Source: CBDDKU01 sp965230375 (GTDB lineage Bacteria; Bacteroidota; Bacteroidia; Flavobacteriales_D; Cryomorphaceae). Taken from it: a DNA stretch of 64,000 bases. Shown here in pieces: positions 17,752 to 28,400 of this stretch. Numbering within the stretch: position 1 is the first letter of the stretch; every line of letters starts with the position of its first letter. The notes under the pieces are model-generated. The model had not been told where the DNA came from and made no database searches. It was given only the letters and a program-made list of their open reading frames with translations. Where the stretch lies: assembly GCA_965230375.1 (NCBI GenBank), contig CBDDKU010000006.1, forward strand, positions 124,001-188,000. Reading direction: 5' to 3'. Made by a program: the position numbers and the translations under genes.

Positions 17752-18112
17752 TCACCTGAAGACCTGACATAGTATTCTTGGATATAGTAGGATGGAATCG
17801 CCTGTCCGATTATGATTTAAAGGCCTTTAATTCGTGCTGTGACGGGTCAAGTTGCTCACTTCGTCTTCAGGCTAAACCTTCAGTTTCAAGTCGGGATGCA
17901 TGAACTTTTAACATGTTCCTTTGGCCTTTTTTAACGAGCGAATAGCTCGTTTTCATTCAGAGACCATGACTTTTAGAGAATCATCTGGTTCAGACTTTAT
18001 CCATGTGCTAATGAGTTGAGCTTGAGATGTTAAGTATTCCTTGATATTAGTTTATTCTTTGCCGTTCGGAGATCGTCAAAGAGACAAACCAAGCTTAAAA
18101 TTATCCCAAGAA
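17752..18112. other. 361-bp intergenic region with a hairpin
   Basis: No gene is seen. An inverted repeat CCTGAAGAC / GTCTTCAGG spans roughly 17756-17872, and a 7-bp hairpin lies at 17933-17951. Confidence 0.5.
17933..17951. terminator. Weak terminator-like hairpin
   Basis: AACGAGC pairs with GCTCGTT over a 5-base loop. A T-rich run precedes it and TTCATT follows. It may end the YihY transcript, although it lies 180 bp downstream. Confidence 0.35.
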
Positions 18113-19387
18113 ATGAAATCGCTCATTACAGTTCTTTCGCTCATTGTTTTGACTGCATCGGTGAATGGTCAAAACCTAATCCACATCCCAGATGATGCGC
18201 CAACACTCTCAGATGCCGTGCAACTAGCTCAAGATGGTGATACCATTTATCTTTCACCTGGCATTTATACAGACTCCGTACATGTTGTCAACAGGCATTT
18301 AGTCTTTCTCGGGGAATCAGGTGGAGAAAGCATACTATCGCCCGGAGAAAATGAAAGGTCTTTCGTTCTGCAAGATGCCGATGTGGAGTTCATCCATTTG
18401 ACTTTCGATGACTTTGACCTTCAATCACCACCACCTAATTTCGGAATTGATGCGTCCTATTCAGATGTGCGCATTGACCACTGTCAGTTTCAAGGCATTT
18501 TCTCACCCGTTTCAATTCTATGGGGAAGCCTGAGCATGCAAAACTCGACCATTTCCAACACCCGGAGTGGTATTTGCATTGCTCATAATGGAGGGACCTT
18601 CATGGTGTACAATAACTTGTTCTATGACTTGACTTACACAGCCATTTTAATCAACCGCGCACATGGTGAGTTTTTTAATAATATGCTGGTAGGTTCCACA
18701 CCAGATCAGTTCAGGGGGCTGATAGTAAACTCAGATTCAATAAGTCACATTTTCAACAATATTATTACCGATTTTGGAATCGGTATTCATTTGCTCGCTT
18801 CCGATTCTGTTGAATTTGATGCGCTTCGAATTGATCATAATAATATCTCCAATGTTACGGCGCCCTATTGGTACGAGTATAATGAAGACTTGTCCTTGCC
18901 AATCTACTCTGGCGCGCTCACACCCAATCCTGGAACCGGCGAGATCAGTGCCCTTCCAAATTTTACGGACCCGGAGAACAATGATTATTCATTACAAGCC
19001 GGTTCTCCATGTATTGACGCAGGAGTTGATTCATACAGCTTTTTTGTGCCGTATGATATTGCCGGAAATGATCGAGTAGTGGGAGCAAGCCCTGATATGG
19101 GAGCTTTTGAATATTCATCAACTTTGAGCGCAAGAGAGTCCGCAGCCGATTTTAGAGCAAAGATTAATCTTTACCCAAACCCAGCTAGTGATCATGTTTG
19201 GATTAGCTTTAATGAAGACTTCACAGGCAAAGTGGAAATACTCGATGCCTCGGGTAGAAAAAGAAGAGCTGCAGATGTCAAGAACAAATCAAAGCTCAAG
19301 CTCGAGATGCCCATTGAGAATGGACTCTATCTGATCAGGGTATCAGGAAACAACTTTTCAGCAACGAGTCGAGTTCTTAAGTTGTAA
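18113..19387 (+). CDS. Secreted parallel beta-helix protein with T9SS sorting tail
   Basis: The 424-residue protein has a signal peptide (MKSLITVLSLIVLTASVNG). A right-handed beta-helix follows, with repeated short N/D/I-rich rungs (SPGIYTDSVHVVN, GIDASYSDVRIDHCQF, NNLFYDLTYTAI). It ends in a type A T9SS domain: LYPNPASDHVWISF, VEILDASGRK and a final SRVLKL. It should cross the outer membrane through T9SS and be attached to or released from the surface. The fold is typical of pectate-lyase-like proteins, but no catalytic site is evident. A TTG at 18041 in frame is less likely because it precedes the signal peptide. Confidence 0.9.
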   Translation: MKSLITVLSLIVLTASVNGQNLIHIPDDAPTLSDAVQLAQDGDTIYLSPGIYTDSVHVVNRHLVFLGESGGESILSPGENERSFVLQDADVEFIHLTFDDFDLQSPPPNFGIDASYSDVRIDHCQFQGIFSPVSILWGSLSMQNSTISNTRSGICIAHNGGTFMVYNNLFYDLTYTAILINRAHGEFFNNMLVGSTPDQFRGLIVNSDSISHIFNNIITDFGIGIHLLASDSVEFDALRIDHNNISNVTAPYWYEYNEDLSLPIYSGALTPNPGTGEISALPNFTDPENNDYSLQAGSPCIDAGVDSYSFFVPYDIAGNDRVVGASPDMGAFEYSSTLSARESAADFRAKINLYPNPASDHVWISFNEDFTGKVEILDASGRKRRAADVKNKSKLKLEMPIENGLYLIRVSGNNFSATSRVLKL

Positions 19388-19538
19388 CTGTTGGGGTTGA
19401 ATAGGGTATTATAGAGCTAGTATGAAAGTGATTCTTCTTCTTTGATTCGCGCACAGATCACCAGGGTGCGTTTTGAAAGTGGTGGATGACGAATTCACCC
19501 AAACATGAATAGTTCAGGGGCAGTAATCCCTTCCAATA

Positions 19539-20600
19539 TTAATAATTGGCTTCGGCCTGGTTGGCTTCCGATTTTTTTCTAGAGCTATATCCGAACATCA
19601 GGCGGTACTCAGAAGGGGCCATTCCGTAGTGTTCCTTAAACTTTTTTGAGAAATACCCACCGTTGCTCAGTCCAATCAAGTGCACGACTTCAGCAATAGT
19701 CAGATCGGTGTTTACCAATAGGTCGCGGGCTGTATTTAAGCGCACTTCATGTATAAAAGCCTTGACACTTTTCGTGTATAAAAGCCGAAAACCAGCTTGA
19801 AGCTTATTCTCGTTCAAGCCGGTCTTTTCAACCAGAATCGAGATGGAGTGATCGTCATTCAGGTTATTCATGATCTCCTCTGCAATTTTCCTGATTGTTC
19901 CCACTTCCGATTGTCTCAGGAGGTATTGATGATTCTTGTCTTTCTTGTCGTCGTTAAAAAGTCTGATCTGCTCAGTGAGAATCTCTAAAGATTTGGCCTG
20001 GAAATACATTCTGCGAACCAATCCGACTCCTTGATGACTCAGAACTTGGGTCATTACTTGGTTCAGTGTTGCGCTGTAGTTTCCGTCGTGATAAAACTTA
20101 GATTTTGCGCTTACATCTTTGAATAGCTCGCGCAATCGATAACTCACCGATTTTAAGTCACAAGCTATTTGGTCCAGAAACTTCCTTCTGTCAATCTCAA
20201 GACTACCTATTTCAGTCTGGACACCCGCTTTAAACTGGATTTGGTGGCCAGAATTACCCTTGCTAGCTACGATAGCACTTTGGTACATGTCAAGGTCGTG
20301 TACTTCGTCGTCTTCCAAAAAGCAATGTCGCAAATACCCTTCTTTGCAATAAAGAAATTTTGCCGGGTGAATATCGCTCACGTCAAATCTGATCTGAACA
20401 TCGGTGTTAAAAGTGCAGGAGTAGTATATGACCCCAAGACCAGTTGGAAAGTTGATTCCACTGATACTGCCCGTTCCCGTTGAATCAGGAACTTTGAGAT
20501 AGTAAACATCACAATCCTCCTGGGCAATTGTTCCCAACTCTCTTGCCAGATCGTTGATGACATCTTTAAAAGGAAGAGACTTGACGTGAAGTGTAAGCAT
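19539..20600 (-). CDS. AraC family transcriptional regulator
   Basis: The 353-residue protein ends in the double HTH of AraC/XylS proteins (about residues 255-340: EKTGLNENKLQAGFRLLY, LTIAEVVHLIGLSNGGYFSKKF, MAPSEYR). The N-terminal 240 residues resemble those of Bacteroidota AraC proteins with no known ligand. I chose the ATG at 20600; a TTG three codons earlier is also open. The gene lies 42 bp after the gene at 20643 on the same strand, so the pair may form an operon. Confidence 0.9.
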   Translation of the reverse strand: MLTLHVKSLPFKDVINDLARELGTIAQEDCDVYYLKVPDSTGTGSISGINFPTGLGVIYYSCTFNTDVQIRFDVSDIHPAKFLYCKEGYLRHCFLEDDEVHDLDMYQSAIVASKGNSGHQIQFKAGVQTEIGSLEIDRRKFLDQIACDLKSVSYRLRELFKDVSAKSKFYHDGNYSATLNQVMTQVLSHQGVGLVRRMYFQAKSLEILTEQIRLFNDDKKDKNHQYLLRQSEVGTIRKIAEEIMNNLNDDHSISILVEKTGLNENKLQAGFRLLYTKSVKAFIHEVRLNTARDLLVNTDLTIAEVVHLIGLSNGGYFSKKFKEHYGMAPSEYRLMFGYSSRKKSEANQAEANY

Positions 20601-20642
20601 GATCCCCAATTTGGTGTCCTAAACTAAATAAAATCGTCAGCT

Positions 20643-21197
20643 TTAAACCTGAGAAATATTCAAAAGTCTCTCTATTTCGTCGAATGCGATTTCAATACCT
20701 TGTTTCAGATCGGCTTTATCATTTAAACAGATGTTTCCTCGAACCTTATCCAAAAAGGCGCTTCTGTTTCTTAAGTCTTCGTTGCTTTTGCTAAAAACTC
20801 GACACACCATTTCACCATATCGGCCATCTTCACGCAATTCATGGCCAAGAGCGTGAGAATAAATCTGAAACAAATGCACCACGTAGAGAAATCCACAAGC
20901 TGTAGCTTTATTCTTCAATTGAATCGATGCCATGTCGCACAAGGGTAAGGGTAAGCACCCAAAGCCTATAATGGCCTTCATAACATCGTATACCCTGTTT
21001 GAAGATATCAACGTCCATTCCTGATAATTTTCACGAACTCCTTCCACCCTAGAGAAAAGGATGTAGCTGTTTTGCAAGAGAGCGATTAGCTTTTTCTCAT
21101 CTATATCTGCACCCTCGTTTCCAATTGAAAACAAATCTTCGAACAAGTGTTCTTTCTTTTCGGTCTCTGACCTAAGGAATGCGATCACTTTCCCCAT
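20643..21197 (-). CDS. Conserved-looking hypothetical protein upstream of AraC
   Basis: The 184-residue protein is soluble and mainly helical. It has a run HLFQIYSHALGHELREDGRYGEM near residues 107-129 and three cysteines in the middle part (two flanking PLPL near residue 83). I recognise no family. It is upstream of, and in line with, the AraC gene, so it may be co-expressed. Confidence 0.65.
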   Translation of the reverse strand: MGKVIAFLRSETEKKEHLFEDLFSIGNEGADIDEKKLIALLQNSYILFSRVEGVRENYQEWTLISSNRVYDVMKAIIGFGCLPLPLCDMASIQLKNKATACGFLYVVHLFQIYSHALGHELREDGRYGEMVCRVFSKSNEDLRNRSAFLDKVRGNICLNDKADLKQGIEIAFDEIERLLNISQV

Positions 21198-21607
21198 TTA
21201 TGGCTCACTATTACGTTGTTCAACTTAGAATTAAAATCTAAAACGAAATTATTTGGCTCCCCTTACTCTCGATGTTCCTTATCGCATAATTCCTAGCTCA
21301 AATGCCACGTCATAGTACGAAACGGTGGATTCTTGCCTTTTTGCAGCGGTGAGTGGTGGAATCAGAGTAGAAATCGAGGTCAGGTTTTAGTCTTTCACTT
21401 CATGTCATCAAGCCGAAATTTATTTGGTCTGACTAGTAGAGTAATTGTCACAAGTCTGGGGAATGGGCATTCCCCAATTCCCCAAATGGAGCTAGTCGTC
21501 ACAATTTTTAGTCGTTTTTTAGGTGTTGAAAACCAGCTTTATATGAGTGTTTATGGATTCGTTGCGAATGGTATGATTATTTCACTTTGGAAGAAAACCT
21601 TATTAAA
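21198..21607. other. 410-bp divergent region with a nested inverted repeat
   Basis: Between a minus-strand and a plus-strand gene lies a perfect hairpin: GGGGAAT (21458-21464) and ATTCCCC (21469-21475) with loop GGGC. It is enclosed by AATTGT near 21443 and ACAATT near 21500. The structure is about 100-165 bp upstream of the receiver-like gene and could be a terminator, operator or leader element. Confidence 0.45.
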
Positions 21608-22021
21608 ATGAAATCATTCGAAAATGCTTTGGTCATATCACGTGACCGCAACTGCGTGGAGGCCATAGAACGAGTGTATGTGGATATGGCAAACAACTCC
21701 AGTATTTTCCATGTCGAAACCCCATCTGAAGGGTTAGATGTACTAAATAAGATGGGTCTGAGCAATGGTGAAATTCCAATGATGATATTTCTCAGTGTCA
21801 GCAAAAGCGATTTTGCTTCGAATGGTTTCTTAGAGCTTCTTCAAAGAGACTATTCCGATGCGGCGCGCGGTAAAGTTGTCCTGATGAACACTGATTTTGA
21901 TATGCAGGAAACGATGAAGAAGGTGAGTAATGACTGCGTCTTTTACTTTGTGAATTGCCCTGTCATGCCGATCGAAATAGAAACCATTCTTAGTTTGAAG
22001 ACTAATGTGGTTGTTGCTTAA
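21608..22021 (+). CDS. Degenerate receiver-like protein
   Basis: The 137-residue protein follows the length and alternation of a CheY-like receiver (ALVISRDRNCVEAIERVY, PMMIFLSVSKSDF, GKVVLMNTDF). The strand that should hold the phosphorylated Asp reads MMIFLSVS, so the acceptor is lost, and the acidic pair in strand 1 is also gone. It may act as an unphosphorylated pseudo-receiver. The ATG at 21608 is preferred; a TTG seven codons earlier is in frame. Confidence 0.65.
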   Translation: MKSFENALVISRDRNCVEAIERVYVDMANNSSIFHVETPSEGLDVLNKMGLSNGEIPMMIFLSVSKSDFASNGFLELLQRDYSDAARGKVVLMNTDFDMQETMKKVSNDCVFYFVNCPVMPIEIETILSLKTNVVVA

Positions 22022-22085
22022 AAATATTCGTGCTATGAACCATTGAATATCAAATGGCGAGAGTTTTGCATATACATTTACGTCT

Positions 22086-23276
22086 ATGTTGAATTCTCGT
22101 CATTTTTTCGCCAGAGCAGTTCTAGCGGTTCTGGTTGTTTTCTTTTTAATTACCCCTATTGCATTTCAGGCGCAGAGTTCAACTCAGGAGCATGAATTGG
22201 GCTTGGTGGAGTTCTTTACCATTCACACCAACAAGAAAAGGCTGGCAAGAGATTCTACAGCTTATCCAGCTAAATTGATCCTGGCACCCATTGTTTCATT
22301 TCGTTCCGAGACGAGTCTGGCCTTTGGAACGGGAGCCAAATACCTCTTTAAGTTGAAAGGTTCAGGCGATGAAACCCGGACATCAAATATGCCCATGGCA
22401 GCGCAATACACGCTGAAGAATCAATTCATTCTGAAATCTGGTTTTGAGATTTTCGCCCCGGAAGAAAAGTGGATGCTTACAGGTAATTTCCAATTCCAGA
22501 GTTTTCCACGATCCTATTTCGGAATTGGTGACAATACGCCCGAATCTGGTGAAGTCCTCTACGATTACGATCAATTGCTGATTGAACCTATTCTCCTGAA
22601 GCGCGCATTTGCTCGCTATCTTTTCCTCGGTGCAGGAATTCGATACAACCATGTTAACAATGTAGAATTTGATGAAGGTGATCAACTGTCTGACGACTTG
22701 AATATTACAGGGGCCTATGGTTCGCAAGTGGTTGGGGTGGAGCTCGCGGCCGTGTACGATAGTCGAAACAATCTACTTAATGCCACGGACGGTTGCTATT
22801 TCGAATTTACCTATGGAATCTACGACGATCGGGCGGGTAGTAGTCACTCTTTCAATCTTACCCGCTTTGATTTTAGGTACTACTGGACACTTTCAAAGAA
22901 AAGGAGAGATGTCATCGCCGTTCAATTTATCGGACACTTTGCCGATAAGAGTGCTCCGCTGGCCGAAATGGCTTACTTCGGAAGCCCTGAAATCATGCGG
23001 GGGTACTATGAAGGTAGGTATATCGACTATACCATGCTGGCTTTTCAAACGGAGTATAGGCGGCCACTTTGGGGACGCTTTGGTGCGGTTGTATTCGCAG
23101 GGATTGGTAATGTTCAACCCAATCTGCACGATTACAACATCGCCGATATCGATTACTCTGTTGGGCTTGGGGTACGTTTCCTACTTGATAAGCGTGAGAA
23201 TCTGAATCTGCGCTTTGACTGGGGCTTTGGTGAAGGCTCAAACAACTACTACTTCAACATTGCCGAAGCATTCTAG
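22086..23276 (+). CDS. Small Omp85/BamA-like outer-membrane barrel
   Basis: The 396-residue protein has a signal peptide (residues 8-30) and then an outer-membrane beta barrel related to the bacterial surface antigen (Omp85) family. Signs are FRSETSLAFGTGAKYLF near residue 72, VVGVELAAVYDSRNNLLNATDGCYFEF near residue 215, a loop RGYYEGRY near residue 305 and a closing strand rich in aromatics (LRFDWGFGEGSNNYYFNI). No room is left for POTRA domains, so it is a barrel-only member rather than BamA itself. Function unknown; transport or anchoring at the outer membrane is likely. Confidence 0.82.
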   Translation: MLNSRHFFARAVLAVLVVFFLITPIAFQAQSSTQEHELGLVEFFTIHTNKKRLARDSTAYPAKLILAPIVSFRSETSLAFGTGAKYLFKLKGSGDETRTSNMPMAAQYTLKNQFILKSGFEIFAPEEKWMLTGNFQFQSFPRSYFGIGDNTPESGEVLYDYDQLLIEPILLKRAFARYLFLGAGIRYNHVNNVEFDEGDQLSDDLNITGAYGSQVVGVELAAVYDSRNNLLNATDGCYFEFTYGIYDDRAGSSHSFNLTRFDFRYYWTLSKKRRDVIAVQFIGHFADKSAPLAEMAYFGSPEIMRGYYEGRYIDYTMLAFQTEYRRPLWGRFGAVVFAGIGNVQPNLHDYNIADIDYSVGLGVRFLLDKRENLNLRFDWGFGEGSNNYYFNIAEAF

Positions 23277-23304
23277 TCCGAATTAACCACTCCTACTTGG
23301 GTTG

Positions 23305-23332
23305 AAAACTGTGGCAAAACTTCCACAGTTTT
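23305..23332. terminator. Hairpin after the Omp85-like gene
   Basis: AAAACTGTGG (23305-23314) and CCACAGTTTT (23323-23332) form a perfect 10-bp stem with an 8-base loop, 28 bp after the stop codon. A terminator in either direction is plausible. Confidence 0.6.
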
Positions 23333-23489
23333 ATAGAGATTTACCCAAAAAACAATTGTCAGTCTAGCAGGCTATCCTATTGACAAGGTTTTGAATGCTA
23401 GCAAATTTCGGAATCCTTTTTGAACTATATCTATTTCCAGAATGGGTAAAAAACTCCATTCGGTTATGCTAACAAATATTCAAAACACC

Positions 23490-23933
23490 ATGAAATACAT
23501 ATACTTACTCGTATTCACGATTTGTCTGACCAGTTGTAGTTCTGTCACAACACTTGAGGACGTTCAAAAACAAGAAGATGAAGCTCGCAGCGAGCTGGTA
23601 GAAGCCGAAGAAGAACTGATTGAGCTCGCTGAGATGAAGGAAGAGTATTCTATTGATTCGAAAGAAACAGCTATCGAGTCTTTGGAAGTTCGACAGAAAC
23701 AAATCAACTCAGATATTAAGAACTTGAAAAAAATTGAGACCAAGGGCATCGCAAAGACTAGCGATTCGATGATCAAAGATCTCGAGAAAGAAGATGATGA
23801 GATTAAATCTCGGATTAAATCTCTCAAGAAGCTGGAAGAAGAAAACTGGGAAGCCTCTATGGATTCGATTAGCAATCTCATTGATCAGCTAGAGATCAAA
23901 ATCAATAACATTACGTCAAATTTGGATGAATAG
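23490..23933 (+). CDS. Coiled-coil lipoprotein, unknown function
   Basis: The 147-residue lipoprotein has signal MKYIYLLVFTICLTSC and a mature part that is almost wholly charged coiled coil (Glu/Lys/Ser heptads from residue 22 to 135). I chose the ATG at 23490 because it starts the lipoprotein signal; a frame from 23442 is longer but hides it. It is a monocistronic gene between two hairpins. Such proteins are usually periplasmic spacers or adaptors, but nothing specific is known here. Confidence 0.75.
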   Translation: MKYIYLLVFTICLTSCSSVTTLEDVQKQEDEARSELVEAEEELIELAEMKEEYSIDSKETAIESLEVRQKQINSDIKNLKKIETKGIAKTSDSMIKDLEKEDDEIKSRIKSLKKLEEENWEASMDSISNLIDQLEIKINNITSNLDE

Positions 23934-23990
23934 TCAGCAATGAAACTCTTTCACTAAACCTTTTAAGAGTTGATATGCTCTGAAAAAAAA

Positions 23991-24014
23991 CGGCACCCCA
24001 TTTTTGGGGTGCCG
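23991..24014. terminator. Bidirectional terminator
   Basis: The 9-bp stem CGGCACCCC/GGGGTGCCG is preceded by an A-run and followed by a T-rich stretch. It separates the convergent coiled-coil lipoprotein and the RND efflux operon. Confidence 0.88.
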
Positions 24015-24047
24015 TGTTGTTTAGGATGTGATTCTAGAATCAAAAGT

Positions 24048-25478
24048 CTAGCGCCACCCGCCTCCCAATGCGCGATAGAGATTTATCCGTGCATGGAGAT
24101 GGTTCTTTTTCGTTTCTACTAGTTCTAGTTTTGATTCCAGAGCATCTCTCTGAGTTAAGAGAACTTCCATGTAGTCAGCGCGAGCCGATTGATAGAGCAT
24201 GGTAGACACATTGATAGACTTGTTCAAAGCATCCACTTGTTTGTATTTGTAATCATAACTAATTCTAATGTTTTCCAAATTAGCTAAGTCGTTTGTTACT
24301 TCAATGTAGCCGCTCAGGATAGCTCGCTCGTACTCAAATACTGCAGCGAGCTGTCTAGCATTGGCCCTGCTATACTCGGCTTTTATGGCCTTTCTGTTGA
24401 TCAGCGGTCCCGCCAATTCTGCTGTGAGATTGTACAATAAAGCCTGAGGAGTAATACTGATAAACTGCGGCTGAAAAGCTTCTAATCCTATTCCCGCACT
24501 CAGTCCGACCTTTGGAAAGAAATTCGCTCTAGCGACTTTTACGTTGAGCTTTGAAGCCGTTAAATCATATTCTGCTCTCTTGATGTCTGGTCTATTGAGG
24601 AGTAGTTGAGATGGAAGACCAGTGAAAACAGTGTCAACCTGTTTTTCCAAAAACGCCGAAGAATTTCTTTCTATTGGCGCCGGATATCTTCCTATTAGAA
24701 AATTAAGTTCATTCTCAACTTCTACAATCTCCTGTTTTACGGCGAATTTTTCACTCTGACTTTTCATCACTTCAGCCTCAAACCGAAGAACGGCCAATTC
24801 ATTGGTTTGCGCTGTTTGCTTTTGCATCTTCACTATTTGAAGTGCGTTCTTCTGAATTTCGAGGTTTTGCTCAATGATAGTAAGCTGACTATCGAGAGCT
24901 TCCAATTCGAAATATGCTCGGGCTACTTCAGCCACCAGGTTGGTTACGAGAAAGTTTCGCCCTTCAATCGTGCCGAGATACTCCATAACAGCCGCCTTTT
25001 TTGCGTTTCTGAGCTTTTTCCAGATATCAATCTCCCAATTCGCAGTGAATCCAGCTTTGTAGTTGGTCAATGGTTCGGGAAACTCTTTTTGATCTTTAAT
25101 CGGCAGATTTTTCTCTACGGCTCCATTTCTAGTGTATTCTCCCACTTTTTCCAAATCAGCTCCGGCGCCGTATCCTACACTTGGTAAGTACTCTCCTGTT
25201 CTTTCGCCAACTTCACTTTCTGCAATCGTAATCTGTTGCAAGAAAATATTGAGTTCCTGATTGTGGGCTAGAGCTGTATCAATTAGAGAAATGAGTTCAG
25301 GCTCTTCAAAAAACTCACGCCATGAAATGACTGAGCTATTTACTGTGTCGGCTGGTAGAGCACCATAGGATTCTGGTGTGGCAGTGTCTGCTTCTTGAAT
25401 ATGCTGAGTGGGCACACAAGATTGTGTGACGATGATCAGAACAAGAATGAGCAGAGCCTTATTTAGGTAGTACGTCAT
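24048..25478 (-). CDS. RND efflux outer-membrane factor lipoprotein (OprM/NodT type)
   Basis: The 476-residue protein has a lipobox (TQSC near residue 21) and two TolC-like repeats with long helices: IDTALAHNQELNIFLQQITIAESEVGER, split near residue 66, and RPDIKRAEYDLTASKLNVKVARANFFPKVGLSAG, split near residue 295. It forms the outer-membrane channel of the tripartite pump. Its start codon overlaps the stop of the pump gene by 4 bp, so translation is coupled. It is the last gene of the operon and is followed by the terminator at 23991. Confidence 0.95.
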   Translation of the reverse strand: MTYYLNKALLILVLIIVTQSCVPTQHIQEADTATPESYGALPADTVNSSVISWREFFEEPELISLIDTALAHNQELNIFLQQITIAESEVGERTGEYLPSVGYGAGADLEKVGEYTRNGAVEKNLPIKDQKEFPEPLTNYKAGFTANWEIDIWKKLRNAKKAAVMEYLGTIEGRNFLVTNLVAEVARAYFELEALDSQLTIIEQNLEIQKNALQIVKMQKQTAQTNELAVLRFEAEVMKSQSEKFAVKQEIVEVENELNFLIGRYPAPIERNSSAFLEKQVDTVFTGLPSQLLLNRPDIKRAEYDLTASKLNVKVARANFFPKVGLSAGIGLEAFQPQFISITPQALLYNLTAELAGPLINRKAIKAEYSRANARQLAAVFEYERAILSGYIEVTNDLANLENIRISYDYKYKQVDALNKSINVSTMLYQSARADYMEVLLTQRDALESKLELVETKKNHLHARINLYRALGGGWR

Positions 25479-28400
25479 GATTTCTTCTGTTCTTTATTCT
25501 TTGAAATAATTTTAGCTAGAAGGGACTTCTTATGCCTGGACGGGTCATCCGTTTCTTTTTCGTCCGACAAAGAGTGTCCAACATCTTCTGAAATGGGGGT
25601 GTCGGCTTCATCCCTGATCAACTTTCTCCCATCAATCATTTTTGCGAAGATGTAGTAAAGCCCAGGGATAACAAGGACACCTATTAAGGTCCCTAGGAGC
25701 ATTCCCCCCATTGCCGAACCACCAATAGTTCTGTTTCCGATGGCACCTGCACCTGTTGCCAAGATGAGAGGAATCAAACCGGCTACAAAGGCAAATGACG
25801 TCATCAAAATTGGCCTGAAGCGAACTCTGGCGCCATCTATCGCAGCTTCATATAGAGAAAGGCCTTCACGTCTTCTCTGTACGGCAAACTCTACAATCAG
25901 CACGGCATTTTTACCCAAAAGCCCAACCAGCATGATGAGACCTATTTGAGCATAAACGTCATTCGCAAGACCCATGAATTTAAGCAAGGCAAATGATCCG
26001 AAAATTCCGATTGGAAGGGACAGAATAACAGCCAAGGGCAAAACGAAACTCTCATATTGTGCCGCGAGAACGAGGTAGACAAATATGAGTACGATGATAA
26101 ATATGTAGATAGACTCATTCCCCCTTCTCGATTCATCGTATGAAATTCCTTCCCAGGCTATATCATAGCCGTATGGTAAGTTTTCTTTTGCGACTTCCTG
26201 GATGGCTTGAATAGCGTCACTACTCGTGTAGCCTTTAGCCGGCAATCCACGAATGGCGGCAGAGTTATACAGATTGTAGCGGGTAATTTCATTGGGACCG
26301 AGTTTCTTCTTCAGCGTCATAAAAGAAGAATAAGGAACCATTTCACCCGCTTCGTTTTTCACAAAGAGCTTTTCCAAATCTGAAGGCATTCTTCGGTATT
26401 CTGGAGCCGACTGGGTATACACTTTAAAGAATCGTCCATATTTGATGAATCCCTGCTCATACGTACTCCCTATTAGAATATTCAAGTTTTCAACCGCATC
26501 CCCAACCGATACGCCTTTTTGCATAGCCGCTCCGCTATTTATTTCGAGCTCAAATTGCGGATAGTTAGCTGCAAAAAAGGTGAACAACCCGGTCAACTCT
26601 GGACGTTCCTGAAGCGCATCCATAAAGCTGTTGTTGATTTTTTCGAACTCCAGATAGTCTGTGTTGTCGGTTTTATCCAACATTCTTAGCGCAAACCCTC
26701 CAGAAGAACCAAATCCCGGTACAGCCGGTGGTTCGAAAAATTCAATTACTGCTCCTAGTTCTTTGGTTTCATGTTCCAACTCCTCCATAATTTCATGAAC
26801 CGAGTGCTTTCTTTCCGACCAGGGCTTTAGGTTGATCAAGCATGTACCTGCATTCGAACCGCGACCCTCAGTCATGATTTCATATCCCGCTAGAGATGAT
26901 ACCGACTCGACGTCGTCCATTTCTTCACAAATCAAATGCAAATTGTGGGATACTTCATTTGTTCGCTCCAGCGTTGCTCCCGGAGGTGTTTGAATAATTG
27001 CATAGATGGTTCCTTGATCTTCATTGGGAATGAAGCCCGCAGGAAGACTTTGATTTGTAATCACAATTCCAGCGCAGAATGCTATTAAGATTCCGTACGT
27101 GAGAAAGCGGCGATTGACAATAAACCTTAGCACATTCACATACCGGCCAGTGAGTTTTTCGAACTGACGATTAAACCCATCCAGAAACCGGTTAGCCAAC
27201 GATTTTTTTCTGGGCTTTCCATGGTTGTTTTTCAGGATCATGGCACATAAAACCGGTGTGAGTGTAAGTGCTACAACCGCTGATATGATGATGGCCCCGG
27301 CCATGGTTATCGAAAACTGGCGATAGAAAACTCCGACTGGTCCCGTCATAAAGGAAATGGGCACAAAGACCGAGACCATAACGAGCGTAATGGCGATAAT
27401 CGCTCCTGAAATTTCACCAATGACCTCCTTCACCGCGGCATACGGAGCGAGATGCTTGGTTGCCATTTTCTCGTGGACGGCTTCTACCACCACGATGGCG
27501 TCATCTACAACGATACCAATGGCAAGCACAAGAGCAAAGAGGGTAATTAGGTTGATAGACAACCCAAATAGCTGCATCACAAAGAAGGCGCCGATTAGTG
27601 AGACAGGTACAGCAATAATTGGAATAAGGGTAGATCGCCAATCACCCAAAAACAAGAACACGACCAATGCCACCAGAAAGAAGGCATCTCTCAATGTGTG
27701 TATGACCTGATGGATGGAGGCATCGAGGAAGGTAGAAACATCATAGCTGATTTGGTAGTCAACTCCGGGAGGCAAGCTACCTTCCATTTCTCCGAGCTTT
27801 AATTTTACCTGATCGATTACTTCAGATGCATTACTCCCAAAGGTTTGCTTGAGAACAATTGATGCAGATGGCTTTCCATCGAGGTTAGAGTAAATATCAA
27901 AGAATTCGCTTCCCAATTCTACATCGGCGATATCGCCTAGTTTGAGTATTTCACCTTCTGAATTAGCCTTGATTACAATATTCTCGTATTCGTCGGGCTC
28001 ATTAAACCTTCCTTTGTAGGTCAATACGTACTCAAGTGCCTGCGATTCTTTTCCCGAGCTTCTACCCAGTCGACCAGGGCGAGCAATAAGGCTCTGCTCT
28101 TCCATGGCTTCCAGTACTTCTTCGGCCGATACGTTGTAGGCTCGCATGCGGTCTGGCTTGAGCCATACACGCATAGCATACTTTCTACTTCCGAGGATTT
28201 GAGCACTAGCAATACCCTCTATTCGTTGGAGTTCAGGTACGATCTTGGTGTAGGCATAGTTGTAGAGAAACTTCTCGTCATTGTTGTCATCTTCGCTGAA
28301 CACATTGACGTACATCAGCATACTTGGCTGAACAGGGGTGATGATAACCCCTTCTCTTTGCACCAAGGGTGGGAGTAGTGGCATCACTTGGTCTACTCTC

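Noticed and set aside
27357..27710. Plus-strand frame inside the RND pump gene
   Set aside because: The opposite strand encodes a conserved AcrB-like pump. The Thr/Ile/Ala-rich frame is a shadow.
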